A stretch of 64,000 nucleotides of DNA, from positions 11,511,738 to 11,575,737 of the forward strand of contig OY992833.1 of NCBI GenBank assembly GCA_963921425.1, written 5' to 3'. Under the pieces are notes generated by a model. The model had not been told where the DNA came from, did no database searches, and saw nothing but the letters and a program-made list of their open reading frames with translations. This DNA comes from Dryas octopetala. Its lineage: Eukaryota; Streptophyta; Magnoliopsida; Rosales; Rosaceae. Position 1 is the first letter of the stretch. The number at the start of each line of letters is the position of its first letter. A program made the position numbers and the translations under genes. This document shows, in pieces, positions 13,109-23,584 of this stretch.

Positions 13109-13712
13109 AAGAAATGTATGCAATGAATCATGTCCCCAATCTACTATAAGTGCCCTTGTTCTGAATATGCTTTCTGCGATTTGTTCAGTAGAAATTATAT
13201 CCAAAAGAAGAAACTGGCCTCATAGTTAGGTTGTGACATGTTAATTCTGCACTTTAAATGCTCAGATGACTTTTCCTCTCTTAAGAGAACCAACAACCAC
13301 CTAAAGAATGCAGAATTACCATCTTATGATATGAGAACATGCTTTATTGATCATAACTCCCAAGATGCAGAAGGATTTGTGTTATCAGACAGCTTGAAAA
13401 CTATGATCATATCTACCAGATCATGTTCTCAATTTGAATTGTTAAACTTATTACAATTCTGCAGCGGATAGAATACATAACCTAGTTAATCCTTGCATAT
13501 ACTGAATTATCAGTGCTTACTTAACTGATGAATATAAAATACCTTGACTGTATATATGCATAGAATTCAGCAATAAGATAATAAACAATATGGTTATGTA
13601 TAAGGTCATATAAAAATCTTATGTACAGATTTATTAACTAGTAAAGAAACAACCAATATAGTTATATATCTAAAAACATATAACTTAATTACTCCACAGG
13701 ATCATAAATCTG

Positions 13713-14543
13713 GGCTCTGCATGCGTATGACAGATTCTCGGCTCTGCGCATGTATGACAGATTATACGGGTAACTGACTGGTGTGTGTTTTCAATTGTTA
13801 AGTATATTAAGTGATGATCTTATGACAGCAAAGGTTTAAGTAAGACGGTTTCAGTTGAACAGTTTATTGATTTTTAATATGTTGAGAATGTTTGAAAAGA
13901 AAGTTTTCAGCTCAAGTTATTTATTTATAAATTGACAATATCGATTTCAGTTTGAGAACTTGGATTTTCGAAGTTTGATTTTCAAATCTAGATTCTATTA
14001 TTTTACTGAGAAATGGTTTTAAAAAAACTGAGGGATTTCAAAGGACATTCTAAGGTTTTAGAGTTACACGTGTGTAAAAGGGTTTTTCTGAAAAGATATT
14101 TAATCTTTGATTTTCGTCTCCATTTTACTGTCCACTCACTGAACCTATCTCACCGTTTTCTTGTTTGTCTTAAATTGTCCCCCAGGTAGTAGATTTGGTG
14201 GAGGTCGAGCCAAACACGTCGAGGCAGTTGCAATCATTTCCTTAGTCGGACCCTGTAGGCGCCATTTAATTTTTGTAAAAATTCCTTGTAATAGAATAGC
14301 AGCTCTGATAACCACTCTAAAATTTTAAGTTGGATTTCTGTGAGATTGTTGGGTCTGAGACCCTATTTGGTTGCGGTAGAGGTGGTTGCTGTATAGAAGT
14401 GCTTTTTAAACAGGTTTTAGAATTTCTGGGTTAGTCCATTTTCAGGGGAGGTTCTGCCGAATTTTCGGTAGGATTTTCCTTGATTTTGGATTTCCGCAGG
14501 ACCTCTCCGGGTTTCAGGGTGGAATCCGGGGGCCGTCCTGTCA
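13713..14543 (+). repeat. Truncated 5' LTR of the gypsy element
   Basis: Matches 17668-18498 over the same length (831 bp). I noticed only about three base differences by eye (for example GGCCGTCC against GGCGGTCC near the end), so the insertion is young despite its deletions. The left break falls inside the tandem-repeat part of the LTR. Confidence 0.85.
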
Positions 14544-14546
14544 ACT

Positions 14547-14558
14547 TGGTATCAGAGC
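14547..14558 (+). promoter_or_regulatory. Primer-binding site (initiator tRNA-Met type)
   Basis: TGGTATCAGAGC lies three bases after the 5' LTR end. This is the common plant primer site complementary to the 3' end of initiator methionine tRNA. Confidence 0.85.
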
Positions 14559-14634
14559 ATTAGGTTTTAAATTCCTGTAGACTCGGCACCTCGTGTGCAT
14601 CCTTCGGTGAACGCAAAGGTTTTCCTCAGCTTGT

Positions 14635-15113
14635 ATGGATATGCCTCCTCGACGTGGCCGACCTCAAGAAGTTGTGGTAAGTTTTGGGGGTATAGTTTAT
14701 TCGATTAACGTGAGTGTTAGGACTACGGGACGCCTATATTTCAGCCTTGACTCCTTAGTTCACGATCATAATTTATTTCTCATTTTCATGGATACGTAAG
14801 GAATGGTGTGGAAGACGTAGTAATTAACGATACTTGAAGTTGCGATCATATCCTATGTTGGATACATTTAGAGATCGAAGGGTTAATCAGAGTGGTGCAG
14901 CGGAAGCGTAGTGGTGCCCAGTCCAGCTATGTCAGTAGAGGTGGAGAACAGCATAGGGGTCAGCCAGGACGCCCCAGAGCCCAGGGCAGAGTCTTCGCCA
15001 TGACGCAGCAGGACGCGTTGATTTTACCGGACGTCATCATGGGTACGTTGTCCATCTTTGAGCATGATACGATATTGTCGATAAGAGATAAACTTTCTCG
15101 ATTGGTGGGTTAG
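14635..15113 (+). pseudogene. gag remnant of the gypsy element
   Basis: The frame at ATG 14635 starts M-D-M-P-P-R-R-G-R-P, as in Tekay-type Gag proteins, and stops early. A second piece (14892-15113) has G-Q-P-G-R-P-R-A-Q-G-R-V-F-A-M-T-Q-Q-D-A, the stretch that normally lies between the Gag zinc knuckle and the protease. The protease catalytic region itself is missing. Most of gag and all of pol are deleted between these pieces and the 3' end. Confidence 0.7.
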
Positions 15114-15449
15114 AGTGGTTTTCAAATGATTTAAAGGTTTTAAAATGGATTTATTTCGTAATGGTTTTATCCCTGAAAACTTTATTTAGGGTTTGGCGTT
15201 TGTATCACATTTTCAAGTTTTTATTTTGAGGCTTAATTTATTTAGGTTCGTTATGGAGCGATTTCCTGAGTTTAAATCTCCTTGGTTTTCTTGAAACGGA
15301 AGGAAATGCCAAAGTCACGCATATTTTTTTACTTATGGTTGCTAAAAGGAGGTTTGATTTGATGGGTGATGAGAAGTTGCAACTACAATTCACTTAAATT
15401 TAAGTTTTCTACTAAATTTCGAGGACGAAATTTTTTAAGGGGGGAAGGT

Positions 15450-18400
15450 TGTAACGACCCGACCCAAATTTTCACTAGAAATTTAAATTTTTATTTAACT
15501 ATGTTTTTAAGAGATTTTTTTTAAAGGGATGTGGAATTGTATTTTAAAGATTTTGAGATTTATTTGGAAAATAAAAAGAGTTTTGATTTATTTATTTTTG
15601 TTTTAATTTAAGCTTGACCAAAAGTTGACTTTTAAAATAAATGGGTTTTCGACTTTGACCTTGGGTCCGTTAGATAGGTTTCGATCCCCCGAGTTCATAG
15701 ACACGTAGCACGCTTCGATCCGAGTTATAGATTGGAAGATATGGGCGTTTGAAGCGAGGGGCAATTTCGTAAAATGACAAATTGGGGTTTAAAAATCAGA
15801 TTTTCTAGACTTCTCTCTCTCTCTAGAACCTTCACTCTCTCTCTCTCTAGAACCTTCTCTCTCTCCTTTATATCTCTCTCTCTCTCTCCTGTTTTCCTCC
15901 ACTCCCGCACCCCTCCCCTGCGCCCACAACCCAGCAGCCACCACCCTTCACCATCGCCAGCCACCCTTGCCGGTCTCGACCTCCGGCGAACACCCCAGGC
16001 GCCGACCACCACCACCCCCCGAGCCTACTCTCTTTCTCTCCCCGTGTTCTCTCTCTCTCTCCACTTTCTCTGTGCGCCACCAAGCCCTGCACATCAGCCA
16101 ACGTCCATCACTCAGCCGCCGCCCATCTCTTCGCCCAGCCATCTTCAGCCACCTGAGGTCACCGGCGTGTCTCCCCAACGCCTGCTAGCTCGCCAGCTCC
16201 GCCTCCAGCTAGCCCAGCCCGTGCGCACAAAAAAAAAAAAAACCCAGCAATTGGCTCCCCTCTGTTTCGCCAAATTTTGGGTTGAACTCCGGCGCCAATC
16301 ACCTCCCTTGTAAGTGGGTCTTCTTCTTTTTCCTCTGGGCTTTCAATTTTTTTCTGGTTTTGTTGTTCAAAACTTTAAATTTGGGAACTTAAATTTTTGG
16401 ATTATAGGGCCATTTCGAATTTCCTTGAGTTCTGAATTGGGGGTTGTTAATTGGTGTTGGTTTTGGATAAATTTCATCCCTAGGAACCTCAATTATTGTT
16501 TAGAATTGAAGGTTGGAGTAGATTTGATGAATTTGGTATTTTAGTTAAAATTTGGATTTGGGGCAGCCACTTTGGGTGGCACCCGCTGTGATTTCGAAAA
16601 CCCGTTGTCATTTCGTGGTTGTAAATTTATTGTTAAGGCGATTGTTGAGTGGGTTTAATCATGGCTGCGTCGAGTGTGGTTGGAGAAGTCGAAATTTGTT
16701 TGGGGCGCAAAAAGTGAGACTTTGTTGTTGTCGAAATTTCTCTAAGATGAGCTTTCGACCAATATAAATCTTATGCTAGTTCTTTTAATTTTCGGTTTGA
16801 TTCTAGAAGTGTATGTGACGTTGGGTTGAGCCGCGAAGCTTTTGGGATATGAGGAGGCGTTTACGGATTTTAATTTGGGCATGATAAAATTCGTGGTCAT
16901 TGAACGAGAGTCGAGTGAGACATTAGGTTTAGCACCCACTTTGATGTCTTTGTGGCGGGACTAATAGTATTTTTATTTGTTTATTTTATAGGCGAGACAA
17001 CCGTGGTTCGTGACGATCCGGCGGAGGATCGACCTTAGATTTTCTCACTGTGAGTGGACTAACTTTTAATTTTTCTGAAATGTTTTATATGTTGATGATT
17101 AAATTCTATTATTTGGTTATATTGAGTTTGAATTTAAGCTAAGGGATTTTGAATTTGGTTTTTAAATTCTTCTTTCCTAAATTGGAAATTGATATTTATG
17201 GTTTTTGCATTTCAAAGTTTCATGGATTTATGAATTTAGATATTTTGAGTTGAACAAATGTATATTCGAGGAATTTGGTTTTGTTAAGAAGAGTTTTGGA
17301 AGAAAAATGAAAGGATTGAGATTTGAATTATGTGTTTGTGAGTTATCGGTTTTCAAACCACCTTTGCAGTACCCTCCAGGTTATCAGATTTAATAGGTCT
17401 TTGGGACCCATCACGGCACACACATAGGCTTTGGGCCATGTGCCGGGATGCTTCGCCCTTTGGGGGCCGCTCTGCGTGCACGTAAGACAGAATTTGTGGC
17501 TCTGCATGCGTAGACAGATTCTCGGCTCTGCGCATGTATGACAGATTATTTGTGGCTCTGCATGCGTATGACAGATTCTCGGCTCTGCGCATGTATGACA
17601 GATTATTTGTGGCTCTGCATGCGTATGACAGATTCTCGGCTCTGCGCATGTATGACAGATTATTTATGGCTCTGCATGCGTATGACAGATTCTCGGCTCT
17701 GCGCATGTATGACAGATTATACGGGTAACTGACTGGTGTGTGTTTTCAATTGTTAAGTATATTAAGTGATGATCTTATGACAGCAAAGGTTTAAGTAAGA
17801 CGGTTTCAGTTGAACAGTTTATTGATTTTTAATATGTTGAGAATGTTTGAAAAGAAAGTTTTCAGCTCAAGTTATTTATTTATAAATTGACAATATCGAT
17901 TTCAGTTTGAGAACTTGGATTTTCGAAGTTTGATTTTCAAATCTAGATTCTATTATTTTACTGAGAAATGGTTTTAAAAAAACTGAGGGATTTCAAAGGA
18001 CATTTTAAGGTTTTAGAGTTACACGTGTGTAAAAGGGTTTTTCTGAAAAGATATTTAATCTTTGATTTTCGTCTCCATTTTACTGTCCACTCACTGAACC
18101 TATCTCACCGTTTTCTTGTTTGTCTTAAATTGTCCCCCAGGTAGTAGATTTGGTGGAGGTCGAGCCAAACACGTCGAGGCAGTTGCAATCATTTCCTTAG
18201 TCGGACCCTGTAGGCGCCATTTAATTTTTGTAAAAATTCCTTGTAATAGAATAGCAGCTCTGATAACCACTCTAAAATTTTAAGTTGGATTTCTGTGAGA
18301 TTGTTGGGTCTGAGACCCTATTTGGTTGCGGTAGAGGTGGTTGCTGTATAGAAGTGTTTTTTAAACAGGTTTTAGAATTTCTGGGTTAGTCCATTTTCAG

Positions 18401-18498
18401 GGGAGGTTCTGCCGAATTTTCGGTAGGATTTTCCTTGATTTTGGATTTCCGCAGGACCTCTCCGGGTTTCAGGGTGGAATCCGGGGGCGGTCCTGTCA
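15450..18498 (+). repeat. Complete 3' LTR of the gypsy element (3.05 kb)
   Basis: Begins TGTAACGACCCGACCC directly after the purine tract and ends TCCTGTCA. It contains a CT-rich, proline-coding GC-rich block (15774-16313), an A14 run (~16230) and a 57-bp tandem repeat (17498-17724). Its right end joins the LARD LTR directly, with no base of the LARD LTR's inner part on this side. Confidence 0.85.
17498..17724. repeat. 57-bp tandem repeat, four copies, in the gypsy LTR
   Basis: Units start at about 17498, 17554, 17611 and 17668. Each unit has two half-units, GGCTCTGCATGCGTATGACA and CGGCTCTGCGCATGTATGAC. The truncated 5' LTR keeps only the last unit (from 13713). Confidence 0.9.
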
Positions 18499-18807
18499 TT
18501 CTTGGCTTCGAATAGCTGTGTGATCAGGGACTTATGCTTATATAGAGAATCACTAGAATCCTAGTTCCTCCTACAAGGTGTACTAGATTCTCAATCTTAC
18601 TATTACTCTATATAAGACTTTACTGGATCATTGCCTTATTTATAGCATAAGGCCTTTAGGTAACTAAGTCTTCCTAGTCCAACTCAAATAAGTAATCTAT
18701 TTAAGATGGACTTGATGAGTTATGTCTTATTAATAAACCTATTACTTGCATCTTAAGTATTAGTGTAATATTGACTCCGAGTAGAACAAGGCATTAGTTC
18801 ATTTAAT
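18499..18807 (-). repeat. Partial 5' LTR of the LARD-like element
   Basis: Homologous to 9165-9475. It is cut on its left by the gypsy 3' LTR and on its right lacks the last ~7 bp (TCTTACA) of the LTR, running straight into the Harbinger nuclease frame. Confidence 0.7.
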
Positions 18808-18809
18808 CG

Positions 18810-19890
18810 CATCCAGGACGTAGTGAGTTCGTATGATGATTTCTTCATCCAAAGGCCCGATGGCGTTGGGCATAACGGGTTATCCAGGGAGCAAAAGACG
18901 AGTGCAACTATGAATCAACTAACTTATGACATAGCCGCCGATTCTTTGGATGATAAACTCAAAATGGGCGCATCCACGACATCAATGTGCTTGAGGAAAT
19001 TCTATGAAGCTATCATAGCCGTGTTTAGAGGATGCTACCTTCGTGCACTAACTACTACTGATCTTGAAAGGCTACTACGAAAAGGGAAAAAACGTGGCTT
19101 TTCGGGCATGATTGAGAGTATTGATTGCATGCATTGGGTTTGGAAGAACTATCCAACTGGTATGCAATCACACTTTAAGAGCCATTACCTAAAATCCACC
19201 ATCATTTTGGAGGCTGCAACGTCGTATGACCTATGGATATGACATGCTTTCTTCGGTATGCCTCGGGCTAACAACGATCTAAACGTGCCTGATGCTTTTC
19301 CTATCTTTGAGGACTTGTACGCGGAGCGGACCCTGAGTGTTAACTTCCTCATCAATGAGAAACAATATGAGATGGTGTACTATTTGTCAGATAAAATCTA
19401 TCCAAAGTGGGCAACCTTCGTTCAATCTTTTAAGAAACCAGCTAACCACAAGCAGACATATTTTTCAACAATGCAAGCAGGTAATCGAAAAGATGTTGAA
19501 CGCGCATTTGGGGTTTTGCAAGCCCGTTTTGCTTTTGTTGCACAACCGGTTTGATGTTGGAACCCACACGTAGTGGCAAATATCATGAAGGCATGCATCA
19601 TCATGCACAATATGATCGTTGAAGACGAGTATGAGTCTAATTCGGATGACGATACAGAAGAAGAGGCATTTGTAGTTGTTCGTTGTGCTGTCCAACAATA
19701 TGATTGAATGCCAACGTCAGGAGAATAGGGACCTAGTACCCCGTCTCTACCAGAAGGCAATTACGGTGGAACAATAAGTAGTGCATACATGAGACGTTAT
19801 AAGACCGTGAGAGATGTTGGAAGACATTTCATGCTTCAAAATGATCTTGTTGAGCATCTTTGGGATCGCAAAAGGGATGGTAGTTCGTAG
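18810..19890 (+). pseudogene. PIF/Harbinger DDE nuclease, two nonsense changes
   Basis: One continuous frame apart from stops. It reads through a D at I-D-C-M-H-W (about 19125), a second acid at N-N-D-L-N-V (about 19275) and an E in R-K-D-V-E-R-A-F-G-V-L-Q-A-R (about 19500), the three catalytic acids of the HARBI1-type nuclease. The tail has I-M-K-A-C-I-I-M-H-N-M-I-V-E-D-E and ends at TAG 19888. The W expected after Y-D-L-W-I is TGA (19240-19242), and a second TGA lies at 19552-19554; a further stop occurs near 19725. The 5' end was removed when the LARD-like element inserted. The element is therefore inactive as a protein source. Confidence 0.85.
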
Positions 19891-20944
19891 ATTTGTACAC
19901 CGTGTTCGGCCCAATGTGTTTGTATTGTTTTTCATTGTATGTTGCAATGCTATTTTTTTAATTCTATATTGTATCATGTATGGTTTTAAAGTTTAAGTTG
20001 TAATAAGTTGTTTTTATTATATGAATTATGAGTTTTTGTTATTAAATTTGGGTATTAATTTAAATTATTAACTATTGGGCTCATTTTAAAAATCTCATTG
20101 GGATACTTTCAATGGTATAATTTTTTAAAATAAATAAACTTAAAATTTTTAATTTGTAAGAGAATATACGAAGATATTAAAAAACATATAGCTGTTGACT
20201 TATACTATTAACTTGAACAATTGCAAACAAAACAGTTTAAGTCAAGTCAATAATTGACAAAATTACAAAATAGGGGTCAATAAGCTTATATTGACATGTC
20301 AATTGACATTTTGCATTGTACATGTTCTAAGTTAGCAAATAACCATTTTTTCTCCCTAGAACAATAAATAAAAAAAAGAGGAAATTACAAATTTTGTCCA
20401 CTTATTTTATAACTAAATTTTGGTCCACGATTTTTTTTAAGTTATGATTTTAAATTCTTTTGGTTGTGTTTTCTTTAATTATAATTGAAGTATAAGTTAT
20501 ATTTTATCATTTCTTAATAATAGAAACCAATTTGAAGTATTAGAATTAAAGAGAATTGAAGTTTGGTGAAGTTTGAAAAATCTGAAATTTTTTTTAAAAA
20601 AATTGGTAGTTTAGGGTACCCTACTTTGAGGTCAATTATCTTGAATTTTAGAATTCCAATTTGAATAATCTTTATATGGTTGTAAATAGGAGATGCATAA
20701 CTTTAAAATAAGTATATGTTTGCTGAATTTGACTGAGATTTTGATAGGGTAAAAGATGAGACAAATTTAAGAAAACAAATCTAGATCTTTATTGAACACG
20801 TGGAATAATTAGTGGACCAAAACAGAACTTAAAAATGATGGTTGATTAAAATTAAATTAGGTATAAAATAAATGAATCAAAAATATACTTATATACTTTT
20901 GCTCAAACAATTTGGTATATTCTTTTGAAGATGCTCCTAAAAAG
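19891..20944. other. Right arm of Harbinger and AT-rich spacer
   Basis: 19891-20327 is the non-coding right arm of the Harbinger element. 20328-20944 is AT-rich spacer with no gene or clear element. Confidence 0.5.
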
Positions 20945-21877
20945 TAGGGGTGGGCATAATAACCGGCGCACCGAAACACCGAACCAAACCAACCGTAAAA
21001 AAACCGAAAAAACACCGAGTTGACCAAAAAGTCAACACCGTAAGAGAAAACCGAACCAAACCGTATACGGATGGTTCCGGCTCCGGTTTCATGCTCATTT
21101 TACCCGAACCAAACCAAACCAAACCGTGTCATTTTTAAAAAATATAATTATATATTTTTATGCATATTTTTATGCACATTTTATACATTTTTGTATACAT
21201 TTTATACATTTTTAAACACATTTTATACATTTTTATTTTTGACCCTAAAATATATTTTATATAACCCTATGAGTTTAATATTATATATATAATAATGTTT
21301 TAGTATATAATTTTAGTTATATCTTATATAATAAAATTAGTATATTCTATTTCTATATACTCTATAGTCTATAGTCTATATATAATAATGTTTTATACAT
21401 ATAGAGTTATATATAAACTTAGTATAGTTAGTTATATATAACTATATAGTTAGTAACTTAGTATATAGTTGTATACATACTACAATAGTTATATATAACT
21501 ATATAAATAATATATAATTATAGTAGTATACTAGTATATACTATAGTAGTATATGGTTATATATATATACTATACTCATTACTCTATAATAGCTATATAT
21601 AATCTTATATATAGTTATAACTTATAACCCAAATTTGTCCAAACCCCAAACGAAATCTCAATCTCTCCAAAAATGCCAATATGAAGAATAACTCATTAAA
21701 CCCAGAACCATAGTGGAGAACCAAACCGAACCGAACCGAACCGCACTTTGAATGGTTTGGTTTGGTTTTTCTCCTTCCTTTTCGGTTTTTAGCACCGAAC
21801 CGCACCGTATAGGAACGTCCGGTGCGGCGCACGGTTTCGGGGGTGAACCAGGCCGAACCGCACCGTGCCCACCCCTA
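20945..21877. mobile_element. Non-autonomous hAT element with 8-bp target duplication
   Basis: 933 bp with ends TAGGGGTGGGCA and TGCCCACCCCTA as perfect inverted repeats. It is flanked by the 8-bp duplication CTAAAAAG (20937-20944 and 21878-21885), the length used by hAT transposases. Both sub-ends are rich in ACCGAACC/GGTTCGGT words, as in binding-site-rich subterminal regions. The middle is AT-rich with TATATA runs. It has no coding capacity. A truncated element with the same end sequence is at 54394-55117. Confidence 0.9.
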
Positions 21878-22089
21878 CTAAAAAGTGGATGGTTGATTTG
21901 GTATTGGCCCAAATTATAAGTATTACTTTTTTGGATTGAGGCCCAAATTATCATTTTATCAATTAAATAATAAAGGAAGCTTTTCACTTTTGGCATAGCC
22001 ATGCAAAAAAAGGAAAAGAAGTAAAAGCCCAGCCTCGTCCATAAGAGAAGAGAAAACTCAGTCAGTCTCACAGACAGTGCGTGACTGCT

Positions 22090-22205
22090 TTTTCGTTGGA
22101 CTTGCTTTGACTGTGTGTCTCCTCCTCCTCTTCCGTTACCCTTCTCTGGTTCGGTCGCTCTGCCTCTGCAAATTCCGACACCAAGCTTCCTTGCTTCTTT
22201 ACTTG
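22090..22205 (+). other. 5' UTR exon of dsRBM gene copy 1
   Basis: GC-richer, pyrimidine-rich leader ending ...TTTACTTG before GTAACG. The same exon and donor occur in copy 2 (ending 60149). The start is approximate. Intron 1 that follows carries a ~180-bp tandem duplication (about 22315-22490 and 22492-22670, with CATGTATGTATG runs). The same duplication is in copy 2, so it predates the gene duplication. Confidence 0.5.
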
Positions 22206-22904
22206 GTAACGCACTACTAAATTTCCCTTTTATTTTTTTTCCTTTTATTTTTTTTTTTCTACAAAAGTTTGATCTTGCTTTTTTCTTCTACTCATCTGCA
22301 TTTTGCCTTTTATTTACCTTACATTGTGAGCTTTATTACTCGCCTAGGGTTTATACACAAACATGTATGTATGTATGTATGGGTATATGTATATATATAT
22401 ATATATACATGTTTCTGAGCAATTTTCTCATTTCTTAATGTTTTTGTTTTTTGTTTTCCCTGTAATTTGTACAAAAACGAAATTTTTGTATCTTACATTG
22501 TGAGCTTTATTACTGGCCTTGGGTTTCTACACACATGTATGTATGTATGTGTATGTGTGTGTGTGTCAGTGTGTGTGTACATTTCTGAGTAATTTGAATT
22601 TAATTTCTCATTTTTCTCTTAATATTTTTATTTTATTCTTCCCTGTAATTTGTATAAAAACGAGTTTTTTCTTTTGTTATTTTAGTTTTGGGTATTTACT
22701 TAATTTTTTTTCTTAGGAATTATATCAATTTGTTCCATAGTGTTTGCTATTGTTGTTGTGTTTGCCATTGTTATGTTCTATTTCAGCATAAATTTGCTTT
22801 GAGGAAGCAATGTAATATGATTATAAAGGTGGATTGTGGATTGAGACGGGACTCTACTTAAAACATGTAAAAAAGGAAAAAAAAAAAAAAAAGCTACTTG
22901 AGGT

Positions 22905-23033
22905 TTAAGATGGAGTTTTGCTCAGAAATTCTGTTGTAAGCAAACAAGTAGATTAAAAGTACTATCTTGGTGATGTTGAAGTCAGTGCATCCAACGGTAC
23001 CCACGCCAGTCGCGGATATGCCACTGGGTGCAG
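22905..23033 (+). pseudogene. Broken upstream coding exon of copy 1
   Basis: Homologous to the open exon at 60792-60920 of copy 2, which reads V-Y-D-G-V-F-L-R-N-S-V-V-S-K-Q-V-D-E-K. Here two codons are TAA (the Y and the E positions), and an inserted/changed stretch near 22993-23015 shifts the frame before the CAG/GTGAAA donor at 23033. A further 1-bp shift lies just upstream of the ATG at 23585. Copy 1 therefore cannot encode the N-terminal part present in copy 2. Confidence 0.7.
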
Positions 23034-23344
23034 GTGAAAATTCCGATGTAAACCTAATGTGTTCCTTTGTGGTCATTGAATTAGATTAAGTTTGAAAGTT
23101 TCTTTTGGCCCCAAGGGTGAAACATATAAATTTGATTTCCTTCTGTTAAGCATCTTCACAGGAAACTGAGTTTATGATATATTTCCAGATGGTGAGCTCA
23201 ATAGTGGCGTACATTATCTTCGAAATAGATGCCATTGATTAAAACTGTTTGAAATTTGCTTGTTTACGGCATTTTGGCGTAATTTTTACACTGGTTTATT
23301 GAATATCTATACAAATAAATGTGTACGAGTGTATATGTGTATAT

Positions 23345-23531
23345 GTATATGAACTTTTGTTTTGAGATTTTTTTTCATAGAACTCGTCTGAAACCCAATT
23401 TCATTTTTACTGTTGCTAGAATACATTTTGGAATTTGCTTGTATGTATATGTGTTTATGTATATGAATTATTGTTTTGATTTTTTTTATAGAACTTGTCT
23501 GAAACCCAATTTCATATTTTGCTGTTGCTAG
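23345..23531. repeat. ~115-bp tandem duplication just upstream of copy 1 exon 23585
   Basis: Two copies of a block running from TATGAA through GAAACCCAATTTCAT to TGTTGCTAGAATACA (about 23345-23425 and 23460-23540). Copy 2 of the gene has the block once, so this arose after the gene duplication, directly beside the 3' splice region. Confidence 0.75.
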
Positions 23532-23584
23532 AATACATATAAGAAACTAAGAGCAAGTGGTCATCAAAAAGACTTCTTGAGGAC

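Larger units (their letters stand above)
12400..13705. repeat. Imperfect ~650-bp tandem duplication in the LARD-like element
   Basis: Two diverged copies in direct order, about 12400-13050 and 13055-13705. Shared landmarks include a hairpin (12417-12460 and 13077-13108), GCAGAAGGATTTGT (12721 and 13367), and a GCAGCGGAT-like word followed by TTAATCCTTGCAT. On the element's own strand this is the part nearest its 5' LTR, that is the leader region. Confidence 0.65.
13713..18498 (+). mobile_element. Internally deleted Ty3/gypsy element (Tekay-like)
   Basis: In order: the last 831 bp of a 5' LTR (13713-14543), a primer-binding site TGGTATCAGAGC (14547-14558), gag debris (14635-15113), the polypurine end GAGGACGAAATTTTTTAAGG... 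(15421-15449), and a complete ~3.05-kb 3' LTR (15450-18498, starting TGTAACGACCCGACCC). Only ~0.9 kb of internal DNA is left, so protease, RT, RNase H and integrase are gone. The initiator-Met primer site, a gag start like M-P-P-R-R-G-R-P, and the GAGGACGAAATT/TGTAACGACCC end are typical of plant Tekay/Del chromoviruses. The left part of the 5' LTR was lost together with part of the host LARD LTR. Confidence 0.85.
8937..18807 (-). mobile_element. Non-coding (LARD-like) LTR retrotransposon, minus orientation
   Basis: Related sequence at 8937-9482 and 18499-18807 marks the two LTRs. On the minus strand the left (3') LTR starts TGTAAGAATTAAATGG, is preceded by the purine tract CCAAGTGGGAGAA (complement of 9483-9495), and ends ...CTTACA, so TGTAAG/CTTACA are matching LTR ends. 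The internal DNA that belongs to it (9483-13712) has no retrotransposon protein signal, so the element must depend on enzymes from elsewhere. It inserted between the two genes of the Harbinger element. The right LTR has lost its outer ~7 bp and its inner part, and a gypsy element sits at the break, so no target duplication survives. The Copia-like nature is inferred from the tract next to the LTR only. Confidence 0.7.
5310..20327 (+). mobile_element. PIF/Harbinger DNA transposon, split by nested LTR retrotransposons
   Basis: The ends form 17-bp inverted repeats: GAGCATGTGCAATGCAA at 5310-5326 and its complement with two mismatches at 20311-20327. The right end is followed by TAA and the left preceded by AAA, fitting a decayed 3-bp T/A target duplication, which is the habit of PIF/Harbinger. 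Inside are both proteins such elements carry, each broken: an ORF1 (pieces at about 5961-6049 and 8510-8930) and a DDE nuclease (18810-19890). Without the two big insertions (6050-8509 and 8937-18807) the element would be under 3 kb. It is therefore the oldest layer of this region, and the retroelements arrived later. Confidence 0.8.

Noticed and set aside
13238..13471. 77-codon ORF in the LARD-like element
   Set aside because: The homologous stretch in the other tandem copy (about 12590-12800) is not open, and no family is recognised.
15725..16544. Cluster of ORFs on both strands in the gypsy 3' LTR
   Set aside because: They arise from CT-rich and GC-rich repeats in an LTR; no domain seen.
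17353..17732. ORFs with repeats such as M-R-R-A-E-N-L-S-Y
   Set aside because: Created by translating the 57-bp tandem repeat; open on both strands because of the repeat period.
22115..22716. ORFs at 22115-22438 and 22519-22716
   Set aside because: They span the 5' UTR exon and microsatellites of intron 1 of the dsRBM gene.
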